The notes: a model not told the origin generated them from the sequence alone. Counted from the stretch's first letter, positions 8,964 to 18,779 are shown. The stretch: DNA of 61,220 nt from Phormidium willei BDU 130791 (GCA_001637315.1 LSZA01000010.1:1-61220); one strand, 5' to 3'. Made by a program: numbers and translations.

Positions 8964-9791
8964 TTAACAGGACCAAACACGGGGAACGGTGACCGGGCGA
9001 TCGCCGTGGGATTGACGCAGGAGTTGCCGCAGATCGAGGAAGGCGGCACTGGCTTTTTGAGTCGATCGCCCCCGATATCGGCATATTACCCCAGATTGGC
9101 AACAGGAGACGGCAATTTCTCCCTCAACATCTCGCATTTGCCAGAGATGACGGGCTTTGTCGACAATCTCCGGGGATACGGGTTGGCCAATCCAGGCTAA
9201 GGTTCCCACCACAGGCTGGCCGTTTAAGCCATTCGAGGCATCGAGAAGGGGAGATCCTCCCGCAAGCTGTTGACGATCAATCCAGAGAGGAACACCGTTT
9301 CGATAGACGTGGGTTTGCGATCGCCAATCACCGCTGCTGAACCGTTCGCCTCGGGCCGTTCGTCCAAATCGCAGTAACTCCCAGCCTAGCCAAACGGCGT
9401 TTTCCCCCAAGTCCACCCGCAACTGCTGTTGAAACTTAGCCCCATCAAAGACGATGCTTTCACGGGGAATATACTCCAAATAGGCATCGTGATCTAGGGA
9501 TATCGTCAGGGTTTGTTGAGATTGGGGACCGCTGCTGCGATAGACTTTGCTGGCGGAGACGGTGGTGAGACTGGCTTCGGCGTGGGGATGGAGGGTAATT
9601 TCTTGGTTGAGGCGATCGCCCCCGACGATTCCTCCAGCGGTATGGAGAATCAAACTTTGACAGGTTTGGCCGTCGGGATAGAAACTCCGTTGCAGTTTCA
9701 GGGGAGACTGGCTATAGGCATCAATCACGCGGGTGATCTCGCCGCGTTTGGCGTAGGTGAGTTTGAGTTGACCTTGCCAGGGAGTGGTCAT
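8964..9791 (-). CDS. ureD: Urease accessory protein UreD
   Basis: 275 residues from the ATG at 9791 (MTTPWQGQLKLTYAKRGE). It contains LILHTAGGIVGGDRL, ASKVYRSSGPQS and YIPRESIVFDGAKF, hallmarks of UreD. UreD scaffolds the UreF-UreG complex on apo-urease for nickel insertion. The frame is open up to 9911, but those 40 extra codons are the translated tandem-repeat spacer (a Cys/Pro/Leu-rich string) and are very unlikely to be real protein. Confidence 0.95.
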   Translation of the reverse strand: MTTPWQGQLKLTYAKRGEITRVIDAYSQSPLKLQRSFYPDGQTCQSLILHTAGGIVGGDRLNQEITLHPHAEASLTTVSASKVYRSSGPQSQQTLTISLDHDAYLEYIPRESIVFDGAKFQQQLRVDLGENAVWLGWELLRFGRTARGERFSSGDWRSQTHVYRNGVPLWIDRQQLAGGSPLLDASNGLNGQPVVGTLAWIGQPVSPEIVDKARHLWQMRDVEGEIAVSCCQSGVICRYRGRSTQKASAAFLDLRQLLRQSHGDRPVTVPRVWSC

Positions 9792-9792
9792 A

Positions 9793-9856
9793 AGAAGGCA
9801 ACAGGGAACAGGGAACAGGGGGAAGAAGGCAATAGGCAACAGGCAACAGGCAACAG
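9793..9856. repeat. Short tandem heptamer repeat array between ureD and ureG
   Basis: Successive GGCAACA / GGGAACA units, in the style of cyanobacterial STRR sequences. Related arrays occur at 8082-8110, about 23463-23540, 26157-26190, 35048-35080 and 36988-37040. Confidence 0.85.
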
Positions 9857-9926
9857 GTTGGGACTTCTCTCTTAAACTCGGAGTGTCAATCTGGCAATCG
9901 AAGATTGCCATAATGGAAATTAAGAT

Positions 9927-10523
9927 TTAACAGAGATGCGATCGCACAAACCCCTCAATCTCATCAAGGCCCTGTTGCGTTTTCAAATTCGCGAAAACAA
10001 ACGGACGTTCTCCCCGCATTTTGCCCGCATCCCGTTCCATCACCCCTAAATCTGCCCCAACATAGGGGGCTAGGTCAATTTTGTTAATCACCAACAAGTC
10101 CGATTTGGTAATTCCGGGGCCGCCTTTGCGGGGAATCTTGTCCCCAGCCGCGACATCAATCACATAAAGGGTTAAATCCACTAACTCGGGGCTAAACGTC
10201 GCCGCCAAGTTGTCGCCCCCACTTTCGACGAATAGGATATCGAGAGGATCGAACTTGAGTTCGAGTTGTTCAACCGCCGCCAAGTTCAACGACGCATCCT
10301 CGCGAATCGCTGTGTGGGGGCAGCCGCCGGTTTCGACTCCCAGAATGCGATCGCCCTCTAAGGCCTGAGACTTCACCAAAAATTGGGCATCTTCCTGAGT
10401 GTAGATGTCATTGGTCACCACCGCTAAGGCTAAATCCCCCCGCAATCGCTTACAGAGGGCATCCACCAGGGCGGTTTTCCCGGAACCCACCGGCCCCGCA
10501 ATTCCAACACGTAGAGGAGTCAT
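9927..10523 (-). CDS. ureG: Urease accessory GTPase UreG
   Basis: 198 residues. The P-loop GPVGSGKTA is at residues 11-19, the nickel-binding Cys-Pro-His is in [14 protein letters not shown], and [12 protein letters not shown] and the guanine-specificity [10 protein letters not shown] follow. The GTPase delivers nickel to urease with UreD and UreF. It lies 17 bases downstream of ureF. Confidence 0.97.
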   Translation of the reverse strand: MTPLRVGIAGPVGSGKTALVDALCKRLRGDLALAVVTNDIYTQEDAQFLVKSQALEGDRILGVETGGCPHTAIREDASLNLAAVEQLELKFDPLDILFVESGGDNLAATFSPELVDLTLYVIDVAAGDKIPRKGGPGITKSDLLVINKIDLAPYVGADLGVMERDAGKMRGERPFVFANLKTQQGLDEIEGFVRSHLC

Positions 10524-10540
10524 TCTGAATTAACGCTGAA

Positions 10541-11239
10541 TTAACTACGAAAGAGACGGCTATAGAGGGTTTCATGCTGCATACTGGCGAAACTCGCCCC
10601 CCAGGTACAGGCGAATAAGTCCTCATCCCCCAGACTCAGGAGACGCTGACAACAAGCCTCTAAAACCGGCTGAAGTTCCTGAATCAGCCGCTGTCCGCTC
10701 GTTTGCCCCAGGGGAATCAATTTAACCCCGGCTCCAATCAAATTACTGCTCCAACTGTGCAGATAGCCCAGTATGGCATCTTCTAGGGGGATTTTCCAAT
10801 GGGCCACCGCCAGGGCGTAGGCGATCGCCAGATTACAGTTCGGGGCCAGTTCCCGGCGACAATCGGCCAAACTCGGGAGTTGCGGCGAGATCTCTTCTAA
10901 ATCCGCCAATAAATCGGCCAACAGACGTAGTAAGGAATTGCCCATTTGCCAACTTTGCTGTTGCAGTTCCCGGCTGTCGCGACTGGCGGTTAACCACTGG
11001 TTCCAATAGACTAATGTGGCGATATCTGAGTTTAGCAGGGCCTGATAGGCTCGCACGAGGATGGCCCCTTCGACGGCGATCGCCCCAAACTGTAACTCCA
11101 TCTCCAACCAACGCCCCAGTTGGGCCGCATCAGCAATCTGTTGCTGTTCGACTAGGGTTTCTAAGCCTTCGGAGTAGTTATAGGCCCCCAGGGGCAACGC
11201 TGGACTGGTTAACTGGAGTAAATTCAGTAATGATGACAT
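10541..11239 (-). CDS. ureF: Urease accessory protein UreF
   Basis: 232 residues from the ATG at 11239; an in-frame ATG at 11254 would add five residues. It contains LLQLTSPALPLGAYNYSEGLE and the C-terminal CTWGASFASMQHETLYSRLFRS typical of UreF, the regulator of UreG GTPase activity. It is the first gene of the leftward operon. No ureE (nickel metallochaperone) is found in the window; it may lie elsewhere. Confidence 0.95.
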   Translation of the reverse strand: MSSLLNLLQLTSPALPLGAYNYSEGLETLVEQQQIADAAQLGRWLEMELQFGAIAVEGAILVRAYQALLNSDIATLVYWNQWLTASRDSRELQQQSWQMGNSLLRLLADLLADLEEISPQLPSLADCRRELAPNCNLAIAYALAVAHWKIPLEDAILGYLHSWSSNLIGAGVKLIPLGQTSGQRLIQELQPVLEACCQRLLSLGDEDLFACTWGASFASMQHETLYSRLFRS

Positions 11240-11311
11240 CAGTGAAATTCCCATAGAACAAGGGTTTGAGCCAAATCTTTTCCAAAGTCGCCAAAAAAAT
11301 CACGAAAACCC

Positions 11312-11340
11312 TTGACATCCCCTGGTGGCGTTGTTAGTAT
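11312..11340 (+). promoter_or_regulatory. Promoter of tRNA-Gln
   Basis: Consensus TTGACA at 11312-11317 with TAGTAT at 11335-11340 (17-base spacing); an overlapping TATAGT at 11338-11343 gives 20-base spacing. It ends about 18 bases before the tRNA. Confidence 0.65.
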
Positions 11341-11357
11341 AGTTATCGCTGACTCGT

Positions 11358-11429
11358 TGGGGCGTCGCCAAGTGGTAAGGCAGCGGGTTTTGGTCCCGCC
11401 ATTCGGAGGTTCGAATCCTTCCGCCCCAG
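11358..11429 (+). tRNA. tRNA-Gln (anticodon UUG)
   Basis: 72 bases. The acceptor stem TGGGGCG/CGCCCCA closes with discriminator G. The anticodon stem GCGGG/CCCGC holds the loop TTTTGGT with TTG at positions 34-36, and the T-arm is GGAGG-TTCGAAT-CCTTC. CCA is not encoded. A U-tailed UUCG hairpin follows at 11468. Confidence 0.95.
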
Positions 11430-11467
11430 TTCAGACGATAGATAACAGTCTATCGAATATTCGCCAG

Positions 11468-11496
11468 AAAGAGGTTGTCTTCGGACAGCCTCTTTT
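11468..11496 (+). terminator. Intrinsic terminator after tRNA-Gln
   Basis: A 12-base stem (AAAGAGGTTGTC / GACAGCCTCTTT, one G-U pair) is closed by a TTCG tetraloop and followed by T residues. It also sits just past the 3' end of the leftward gene at 11511. Confidence 0.8.
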
Positions 11497-11510
11497 GTTA
11501 GTTGGGGAAA

Positions 11511-11729
11511 TCAGCCGTTAAGAGACTCAATCTCAGTCGCCACGAGTTTCTGAAACTCTGCGTTACATTGTCGGTTGAGGTGGATGGAGGCGGCCAGGAG
11601 TTCCGTGAGAATCCGCGATCGCTGGCCCTCGTTGATATGGGGAAGTTGCAGTTGATGGATGAGAGTGGTGACGTTTTCGCATTCTCGGGCTAATTCATCC
11701 ACTTGTTTTAAGAGTTCTGTTTTTTTCAT
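11511..11729 (-). CDS. Small helical protein of unknown function
   Basis: 72 residues from the ATG at 11729 (MKKTELLKQVDELARECEN). It is highly helical with heptad-like leucines and no membrane segment. The frame is open further upstream to 11849, but the added residues (Cys/Pro-rich then hydrophobic) do not look like coding sequence, so the shorter start is preferred. The converging terminator at 11468-11496 may serve it too. Not recognised as a named family. Confidence 0.6.
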   Translation of the reverse strand: MKKTELLKQVDELARECENVTTLIHQLQLPHINEGQRSRILTELLAASIHLNRQCNAEFQKLVATEIESLNG

Positions 11730-11890
11730 AAACTTTGATAACGAACTGTTGACAGATGACAAGGGATATATCATTAAAATTAAGCAGACTTCCTCCATTT
11801 TACCGTTAGTCTGGACAAGGAAACAGGGGCAGGGAGGATGGATAATCAAGAATTCATAAGAGTTCGGGTTTAGGGTTTCAGGAAACCCAT

Positions 11891-12829
11891 TTAGGGTTTA
11901 ATCGATAATTCTTTAATGGTATATAACGGTCGCCCTTTCACTTCTTCGTAAATACGACCAATATATTCCCCTAAAATACCAATACAGACGAGTTGAACCG
12001 CCCCTAAAAAGAAAATCGCGATCGTAATAATCGTTGCCCCAATCAGTGGCGAGTCAGGATAAAATAACCGCCAATAGAGAACCGCAAACACCATTATTAT
12101 GGCAATTGCAGCAGCCAGGAGGCCCAGATAGGTGGCGAAGCGTAGGGGAACCTTAGAAAAGGACATAATCCCATCAATCGCCAAAGACAGAGACTTACGA
12201 AAGGTATATTTCACATCACCGGCGAAGCGAGGATCTCGCTTAAACTGAAGTGAGGTTTGACGAAACCCCACCCAAGCCCGTAAGCCGCGAATATAACGAT
12301 TGCGTTCGGGCATGGAATTGAGTAAATCCACCACCTGTTTATCCATTAAACAGAAATCTCCCGAATCCGTGGGAATCGCCACATCGGCTAAGCGTCGTAA
12401 AACGCGATAAAAGCCATACGCCAGCAGCCGTTTTAGCCAAGGATCTTGATAACGGGCGATGCGTTGGGCATAAATGACTTGATAGCCCTGTTGCCATTTT
12501 TCCAGTAACTCGGGGATGAGTTCTGGGGGATCTTGTAAATCCGCATCCATGACGATAACGGCGTTCCCGGAGACGAAGTTTAAGCCCCCAGTCACCGCCA
12601 CTTGATGACCAAAATTCCGGGCAAAACTGAGATAGCGAAATTGGGGGTTTTGCTGGTGGTAATGACGGAGGAGTTCGAGGCTGCGATCGCCACTACCATC
12701 ATCAACAAATAACACCTCATAGGGCTGCCCCACTGCTTCAGTTACCGCTGTTAATCGTTGCACTAACTCGGGGAGATTATCTTCCTCGTTAAAGACGGGA
12801 ATCACCAAGGAATAGAGGGGAGAAGCCAT
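11891..12829 (-). CDS. Family 2 glycosyltransferase, polyprenyl-phosphate sugar synthase type
   Basis: 312 residues. The GT-A domain covers 1-230: the start [29 protein letters not shown], the DxD-type [12 protein letters not shown] and later [11 protein letters not shown]. Two C-terminal membrane helices (about 235-260 and 270-295) end in [16 protein letters not shown], as in GtrB/ArnC-like enzymes that load a sugar onto undecaprenyl phosphate. It lies 47 bases downstream of the methyltransferase gene, so the two are probably co-transcribed in a cell-surface glycan pathway. The substrate is unknown. Confidence 0.9.
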   Translation of the reverse strand: MASPLYSLVIPVFNEEDNLPELVQRLTAVTEAVGQPYEVLFVDDGSGDRSLELLRHYHQQNPQFRYLSFARNFGHQVAVTGGLNFVSGNAVIVMDADLQDPPELIPELLEKWQQGYQVIYAQRIARYQDPWLKRLLAYGFYRVLRRLADVAIPTDSGDFCLMDKQVVDLLNSMPERNRYIRGLRAWVGFRQTSLQFKRDPRFAGDVKYTFRKSLSLAIDGIMSFSKVPLRFATYLGLLAAAIAIIMVFAVLYWRLFYPDSPLIGATIITIAIFFLGAVQLVCIGILGEYIGRIYEEVKGRPLYTIKELSIKP

Positions 12830-12876
12830 CAGAATTTACATCCGGATTTATCAAAGTCTGGCGTTGATTTTGGGTA

Positions 12877-13698
12877 TTATTTCGTAGCCACAACTGCGAT
12901 GTTCCAAGCCATCCGCTTCATTCCGGGAATTTTTTTCAGGAGGCGATCGCAGCCTTCCAAGCGAGTATAAAGAGGCTTTAACCGCTGCTGTTCTTTGATA
13001 ATTTTTTTCCAATACCGCTCCTCATTGGGATGCACTCGTTCGATTAAATAAAACTGAAGAAAAATCCATAACGTCGCCAACCAAAATGTATTATAACGAG
13101 TTTGTGAAAAGAGCGGTTCAATCTCTTTGACAATGTTAATATGGAGTGGCGTTTCATCGTCGGTACGAACATCCGTTGCCATGCGTCGATAGACGTTAAT
13201 CACCGGATTATGACGTAGAGGGTCCCAAAAACACATTTTTCCGCCCGGTTTGAGAACTCGGTGCATCTCTTGAATGGCAATCATGGGGTTGGGAATATGA
13301 TGCAAGAGATTTGCCGCATAGACAATATCAAAACTATCATCGGGATAGTCAATATCCATGGCGTTGATGACTTTTCCCTCTACCTGAACCCCATTATGTT
13401 CAGCCAATTTGAGGGCTACCTCCACCATTCCCGGTGAGTAATCACTGGCGACACATTTCGCCCCACGAGTGCCAAAATAAACACTATTTTCCCCCGCCCC
13501 ACATCCGACATCTAAGAGGCGTTTTCCCTGGACATTGCCCAACTGTTTAAGAATGAAGCGATTTTCCGGGGCAGTACAGGCTTCAAAGTAGTCTTCTACC
13601 TGAATCCCGTCTACATCAATTCCGGCGGCCCAGCGATCATGAAAGGCTTGCTCTTTGGCGAGAATATCGTCATGTAAGGGGTCTGAAGATAAAGACAT
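12877..13698 (-). CDS. Class I SAM-dependent methyltransferase
   Basis: 273 residues from the ATG at 13698 (MSLSSDPLHDDILAKEQ); a longer frame to 13743 has a poorer N-terminus. The SAM-binding motif I is LLDVGCGAGENSVYFG, followed by post-I CVASDYSPGM and LLHHIPNPMIAIQEMHRVLKPGG. This is a Methyltransf_11/UbiE-like fold. The C-terminal third carries helical and basic segments. It is upstream of the glycosyltransferase, so a small glycolipid or glycan substrate is possible. The substrate cannot be read from sequence. Confidence 0.88.
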   Translation of the reverse strand: MSLSSDPLHDDILAKEQAFHDRWAAGIDVDGIQVEDYFEACTAPENRFILKQLGNVQGKRLLDVGCGAGENSVYFGTRGAKCVASDYSPGMVEVALKLAEHNGVQVEGKVINAMDIDYPDDSFDIVYAANLLHHIPNPMIAIQEMHRVLKPGGKMCFWDPLRHNPVINVYRRMATDVRTDDETPLHINIVKEIEPLFSQTRYNTFWLATLWIFLQFYLIERVHPNEERYWKKIIKEQQRLKPLYTRLEGCDRLLKKIPGMKRMAWNIAVVATK

Positions 13699-13769
13699 GG
13701 ATTCAGCAAAACACTTGAGAGACCTCAACCCATCATATAGCACTTGCCTCCCTCATCAGACTGATTCTC

Positions 13770-16700
13770 TCAAGCCTCCACCGTTGACTGATGCAACGAG
13801 AGAGGTTCGCTAAAAGATTGACGGGTTTCTGCGGTGAGGCGGTTGAGATATTGCAGAAGCTGTCGGGCCAGGGGACGATGAATCTGGTAGGTTTTGGACT
13901 CTGGGAAAAACTGGAATAGGGGGGTTGTGGCCAGTTTCCCATAAAAGGGAACTTGCTGCGATTCCGGGGTGAGCCATTCGTGTTGGGGTGGGGTTGGGAT
14001 GAGGCCTGGGGGGAGTTGGTTGTGTAAGAGGGCGATGATGCGAGACTCAATTCCGCCGATGTGAATCCCCCGCAGTTCCAAGCGGGCGATCGCCTCTTGA
14101 CGGGAAACAGGCTGATCTGGGACTGTTTCGAGGAGTTCGCGCAACAAGAAGAAATCACTATACTGTTGTCCCCCATCGCGGCGATGGAGGGGATAGTGGA
14201 GAAATTGGGCTAACCCGGTTGCAATGGGGGTGTTGCGGGCTGTCATCGCGGATAAGGCTGAGGGCGGAGATTGCGTCACCACAACGGCGTTGGGCAGTTT
14301 ATGGTTGAGCCAGGAGGCAATGTCGAGGAGTCCGTTGGCGGAGTCGCCGGTGAGGAGAACGCGGGAAATTCCTTGGATTGAGAGGCCCAATTCACTCAAA
14401 AACTGATTAAAGTCTTGGTTGAGTTGCTCAAAAAAGGGAACTAACACCGTCTCATCGAACTGGCGGCGATGAATCCGTTGCCAACGGCCCGCTAGTTCAA
14501 AGTCTGTGCGATCGCCCAATTGCAAGGCCGCCAACACCTGACGAGCCAGTTCCCGGGCCGCCTGACGTTCCTCGTCTGCATCTAACCATTGTTGCAAGGC
14601 GATGCGATGTTGCCGATCGGCGGCCCCACAGCGGGGCAACTGTTGCAACTCCATCACCCCCAACTCATGACACCAGTCGGGATTGGGAGTCAACATCAAC
14701 TGAATTAAGAGATCATCGGCCAAGTCACGATGGCCATAGGCGAGGCCTCGTTGGCCTAGGGGAACGGGAAGTTGACTGGCGGACTCTGAGTTGAGTTGGA
14801 AGGGGGCCAGAGCCATGTCTCTGGCTCCCACCACCATCACTAGGGTACTGCCCCGCTCCCGAAAATCCACACCCCAGGATGGGCTGGGGGACTGGGTTGG
14901 CGGCGATGAGAGTTCGGGGTCTGAAGGGGGGTCTGAAGGGGGGTCTGAGTCGGACTCTAACTCCACTGACGACGCCTCGAGGGCGGACAGTAACGCCGCG
15001 AGAGGAGCTGGACAAAAGCCAAGGCGATCGGGCCGAGGCACTAATCCCGCCTGTAGGGCGGCTTCTCGGACATTGAAGCGAAAGGCGTCGTTACTAGAGA
15101 GTCCCTCGCGAATGATGACACCGCCCAATTTGGGGATGAGTTGGGCAAAGGGGGGCAAATCCGCAGCTGGTTGTTGTTCTCCGGGATGGTAGAGTTGGGC
15201 GGTTTTGAGTTGACGGAAGAGGCGAGTGAGGATGTCGCGACTACTGACGAGGGGTAAATCATAGTCGAGCGATCGCCCCAACATCGGTTCTAAGCCTCCC
15301 CGACGACTCCGCCAAGGGATCATAATCCCTAAGACTTGCTCAAATTCATCAAAGATAATCCCCTCGCTGAGCGATCGCGTTTCTAGGCCGACTCGCCAGG
15401 TGGGAAGGGCGATCGTCTCCGAGGGAGCATTTTCTAAGAAATCGGCCATGGCTGAGGTGGGTTGCTGTCGGGCGATCGCCGGTACGTCAAATAACGGGTG
15501 TCGTTCTCCCTCGATTTGCCATCCCAGCCAATACTCGGTTCCGGTATAGGCACAACTAAGGTTGGCTGAGAGGCCGCGATCGCTCCAATCAATGCCTAAA
15601 TACCAATCTCGATTATGGCTATTTTCAAGCCAAATGGGAGGCGGAACCCGCACTCGCCCAGATTTTGCAGTTTCGGGTTTTGGTCGCTGCTGACGGGCGA
15701 CTGGGAGCCGCTCAGGGGGTGGTTTGGCAACTAGATCCTGGGGTGGTGAGTCGGCGATCGTTACATCGTCCCGCCAGATAAAAGGATTTTCGCCAAAATC
15801 AGCATCCTCATCTAAATCAACTTCCTCTAAATCAGCCTCCTCAACATCATTGTCGAGGTCTACGTCAGAGGCTTGAGAGGGGTCTGAGTCTTTGTCTTCA
15901 TCTTCATCGGCTTCATCGGCTTCATCTAAAATCTGCGTCAATGACGGTTCTAAGTCTTCATCTTCATCGGCTTCATCGGCTTCATCTAAAATCTGCGTTA
16001 ATGACGGTTCTAAGTCTTCATCTTCATCGGCTTCATCGGCTTCATCGGCTTCATGGATTTCTGCGATCGCGTCCGATTGCTGTTCAAGGTCGAGTTCTTC
16101 TAAATCTGATTCGAGTTGGCGACGAGTTTCCGGTTCACAGTCAACATAGATCTGGGAGTGTGGGGAGTTTTCCTCATTTGTCAGTAACGGATCATCCTCA
16201 AATCCCTCATTGTCTAACCCTTCATCGTCGAGAATTGAAGACCAATCTGAGGATAACTCCTCGTCTTCAGGGGAGTCGAGAATATCATCCTCGATGATGT
16301 CGTCATCCTCAAACTCATCGCGGGAGTCTTCGAGATCTTCAAGCGAATCTTCAATGATGTCGTCGTCATCAGACGCATCAGACGCATCAGACTGATTGAG
16401 GTTGTCTAAACGTCCCCCCATGAGGGCGATCGCATCGGTTAGATCGCCAATCGTATCTCCTGAGAGAACCGGCGGATTGTCTGCGATCGCCTCTAACCCC
16501 GAGTCATCTAATTCTGAGTTGTCTAATTCTGAGTCATCTAATTCTGACTCATCCAACTCTGAGTCATCTAATTCTGAGTCATCCCAATCTTGAAACGACG
16601 CGACAAACTCCGCCAACTCCGCTGCGATCGCCGCCTCTTCAGGAGACAGATCCGGTTCAGGAGATGGCGAGGAGATCTCTCGCCTCGTCGTTTCTCTCGT

Positions 16701-18428
16701 CGTTTCTGTCGCAACAGGCGGATGACCTCGACTTTGAGGAATCGTCTCGCCACTGTCGTCATCATCCTCATCCCCATCGTCGTGGCTGGGACGGTCAGAC
16801 TCGGCCTCAGTCTGGGTTAAGCGATCGCTTGAGCGACTCTGGACACTGTTCGGCTTGCGATCGCTCTGCGTCTGTCGACGGGGACTGGGTTGGAATCCCT
16901 CTTGTACAGATTGATTTAACTCCTGTTCGAGATCTAATGCGGCTTGTTCACTCGACCATTGCATCGGTTCGGAGTCGAGGGTGAACCAGGACTCAAAATC
17001 ATCATCATCCGCCGCTGAGGTGGGCGGCGTTGATGGTTTAGAGTCAGGTTCAGGAACAGGAGAAGCCATGGAGGAAGAGTCTAATGATTCAGGTAGAGCG
17101 TCGTCAATGGGGTTGTCAGGTTTTTCAGGTTCGTCTAGGGGTTGAGTCAGAGAATCATCCAGTGAGTCATCCAGCGAGTCATCCAGCGGTTCATCGGGTA
17201 AATGTCCCGTATCGAGTAACTCAAGGTCAGCATCTCGATGGTGTTCGTCTTCGAGTTCCTCCTCAAGTTCCCGGTGCAACTCATCATCAAGAACCTCTGG
17301 GAGTTCGAGCGGTTCGTCGTCCTCGATGTCCTCGGCCAGATCCGCGTCAGTTTCAGACAACTCTTGCTCAGACGACTCGGGATCAAACACCTCAGGGGCT
17401 GATTCAGTAACTTCCTCCAATTCTGCCATGTTTGTTGGCAATTGGTCAGTTTCTGAGGAACTCTCTTGGAATTCGAGTTGAGAATCCGAATCAACATCTG
17501 GATCAGCATCTGGATCAGAATCTAGATCAGCATCTGGGCTGAGATCCGACTCGGAAATCACGGAGGCGACCGGAATTTGGTGATCGGCGTCGTCAGGGCG
17601 ATCGCCCAAACTCGAATCGAGCGATTCATCTACATCATCTACATCCTCTGCATCCTCTATATCAACAGATATGTCAACAGATCCTAACTCAGACCCATCA
17701 GACGTCAGGGTATCTTCGCGAATCTCCTCATCAGTTGGCTGTTGTACGATCGCCTCGATGGCGGCTTCGAGTTCAGGGGCTTTGTCTGCATCGAGAGAAT
17801 CGGTTAATTCCAGGGTACTGTCTAAACGAGCGCCTAATTGGCGTACTAAGGCGGCGACAATGGCTTCTCCCTGCTGACTAAAGTTGTAGATGTTTTGAAT
17901 GCTACGGGTTAAGGAGGTTTCATAGCCTTGTAGATGAGCCGTGACTCCGTCGAAGATGGTTCGCAGATTAGTATCAAGATTCATCAAGAGGCGATCGGCT
18001 TCTGCTTGGACCGCTTGCAGATGTTGGCGACGTTCTTCGGGGGTCAGCAAGGGCGAAACCGACTCAGATCCCATCTCAGGATCGCTTGTTGAGGGAGACG
18101 CAGAGTTCTCTAGGCGGGCCACTTCTTGGGCGAGACGATTGCGATGTTGGCGTAGACCGTCGAGTTCTTCTTGAAAGGGTTGGAGGAGGCGATCGCGCCA
18201 ATCGTCTTCTGGGAGTGCCTTTGGGGGCGCGTTTGAGAGTGATTCAGGGGCCGCCCCCTCAGAACTGGCCTCAGAACTGGCCTCAGCTGACTCAACAGTT
18301 GTGAGATAGTCCCGCATTTGTTGTAAAATTTCGCGGGTGCGATCGCGATCAACCTCAGGCGAAGACTCAGCCAGAAGCTGCTCGATCTCGGCCAAAAGGC
18401 GTTTCGGGGGTAAAGGTTGAGAAGTCAT
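13770..18428 (-). CDS. Giant acidic protein with actin/Hsp70-like C-terminal region
   Basis: 1552 residues. Residues 1-200 are helical and coiled-coil-like. Residues ~210-900 are low-complexity and strongly acidic (Asp/Glu/Ser), including six DSELD-type pentads near 613-644 and a 20-residue repeat (EADEADEDEDLEPSLTQILD) near 793-845. From ~930 the protein is ordered. YLGIDWSDRGLSANL resembles the first phosphate-binding strand of actin/Hsp70 ATPases, GVDFRERGSTLVMVVGARD (~1190) a second, and RVLLTGDSANGL (~1356) the adenosine-site glycine motif. This suggests an Hsp70-like ATPase with a long disordered acidic arm. Function unknown. It lies 71 bases upstream of the methyltransferase gene, so it may head that operon. 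Confidence 0.8.
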   Translation of the reverse strand: MTSQPLPPKRLLAEIEQLLAESSPEVDRDRTREILQQMRDYLTTVESAEASSEASSEGAAPESLSNAPPKALPEDDWRDRLLQPFQEELDGLRQHRNRLAQEVARLENSASPSTSDPEMGSESVSPLLTPEERRQHLQAVQAEADRLLMNLDTNLRTIFDGVTAHLQGYETSLTRSIQNIYNFSQQGEAIVAALVRQLGARLDSTLELTDSLDADKAPELEAAIEAIVQQPTDEEIREDTLTSDGSELGSVDISVDIEDAEDVDDVDESLDSSLGDRPDDADHQIPVASVISESDLSPDADLDSDPDADPDVDSDSQLEFQESSSETDQLPTNMAELEEVTESAPEVFDPESSEQELSETDADLAEDIEDDEPLELPEVLDDELHRELEEELEDEHHRDADLELLDTGHLPDEPLDDSLDDSLDDSLTQPLDEPEKPDNPIDDALPESLDSSSMASPVPEPDSKPSTPPTSAADDDDFESWFTLDSEPMQWSSEQAALDLEQELNQSVQEGFQPSPRRQTQSDRKPNSVQSRSSDRLTQTEAESDRPSHDDGDEDDDDSGETIPQSRGHPPVATETTRETTRREISSPSPEPDLSPEEAAIAAELAEFVASFQDWDDSELDDSELDESELDDSELDNSELDDSGLEAIADNPPVLSGDTIGDLTDAIALMGGRLDNLNQSDASDASDDDDIIEDSLEDLEDSRDEFEDDDIIEDDILDSPEDEELSSDWSSILDDEGLDNEGFEDDPLLTNEENSPHSQIYVDCEPETRRQLESDLEELDLEQQSDAIAEIHEADEADEADEDEDLEPSLTQILDEADEADEDEDLEPSLTQILDEADEADEDEDKDSDPSQASDVDLDNDVEEADLEEVDLDEDADFGENPFIWRDDVTIADSPPQDLVAKPPPERLPVARQQRPKPETAKSGRVRVPPPIWLENSHNRDWYLGIDWSDRGLSANLSCAYTGTEYWLGWQIEGERHPLFDVPAIARQQPTSAMADFLENAPSETIALPTWRVGLETRSLSEGIIFDEFEQVLGIMIPWRSRRGGLEPMLGRSLDYDLPLVSSRDILTRLFRQLKTAQLYHPGEQQPAADLPPFAQLIPKLGGVIIREGLSSNDAFRFNVREAALQAGLVPRPDRLGFCPAPLAALLSALEASSVELESDSDPPSDPPSDPELSSPPTQSPSPSWGVDFRERGSTLVMVVGARDMALAPFQLNSESASQLPVPLGQRGLAYGHRDLADDLLIQLMLTPNPDWCHELGVMELQQLPRCGAADRQHRIALQQWLDADEERQAARELARQVLAALQLGDRTDFELAGRWQRIHRRQFDETVLVPFFEQLNQDFNQFLSELGLSIQGISRVLLTGDSANGLLDIASWLNHKLPNAVVVTQSPPSALSAMTARNTPIATGLAQFLHYPLHRRDGGQQYSDFFLLRELLETVPDQPVSRQEAIARLELRGIHIGGIESRIIALLHNQLPPGLIPTPPQHEWLTPESQQVPFYGKLATTPLFQFFPESKTYQIHRPLARQLLQYLNRLTAETRQSFSEPLSLHQSTVEA
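15894..16050. repeat. 60-base coding tandem repeat
   Basis: Two full copies plus a partial third of a 60-base unit (15894-15953, 15954-16013, 16014-16050). The full copies differ at one visible base. They encode the 20-residue acidic repeat of the giant protein, and the length suggests recent slippage or unequal crossover. Confidence 0.9.
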
Positions 18429-18779
18429 AGGTTGGGTTCAATCGATCACAGCAATGGGTCAAGGGTACAGACATCGAGTCAATGCCAAAATTTTAAGCGT
18501 TTGTTGGGGCTGATTCGGCTCTAAACTGGGAAAATGGAGATATTCCGGGATGCGATCGCCCGACTGTGTAACGTTTCTGAACGAACCGTGACCAAAGACC
18601 GTTCAACTCCCGATTGCCTGATAAGATCAAGAAAACGTAATCGGAGCCATCCATCTCGCTCATGCTGATCTAGGATAGAGAAGCCGTTATGGATTGCGAC
18701 CCTTGGGCCTCGACAGGTTTACCTAGCTCTAGGAAGCCATTTCAGATTCGACCGATTTCAAACGATATGTGACGACCTC
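18429..18779. other. Divergent intergenic region, giant gene / Crp-family gene
   Basis: 351 bases between divergent genes, with one GCGATCGC site near 18552. I see no tRNA, no short coding frame with a good ribosome site, and no convincing TTGACA/TATAAT pair. It presumably holds the promoters of both flanking genes. Confidence 0.5.

Noticed and set aside
9793..9856. Possible CRISPR array
   Set aside because: Heptamer repeats without unique spacers or cas genes; matches dispersed cyanobacterial STRR repeats. No CRISPR array was seen in the window.
9792..9911. Longer ureD start
   Set aside because: The extra 40 codons are translated heptamer repeat, with a Cys/Pro/Leu-rich pattern unlike UreD.
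11312..11521. 69-codon frame across tRNA-Gln
   Set aside because: It runs through the tRNA and its promoter; no protein-like sequence.
15892..16593. Rightward Ser-rich open frames
   Set aside because: They are the antisense reading of Asp/Glu repeats in the giant acidic protein; the Ser-rich composition is a direct consequence of the repeat.
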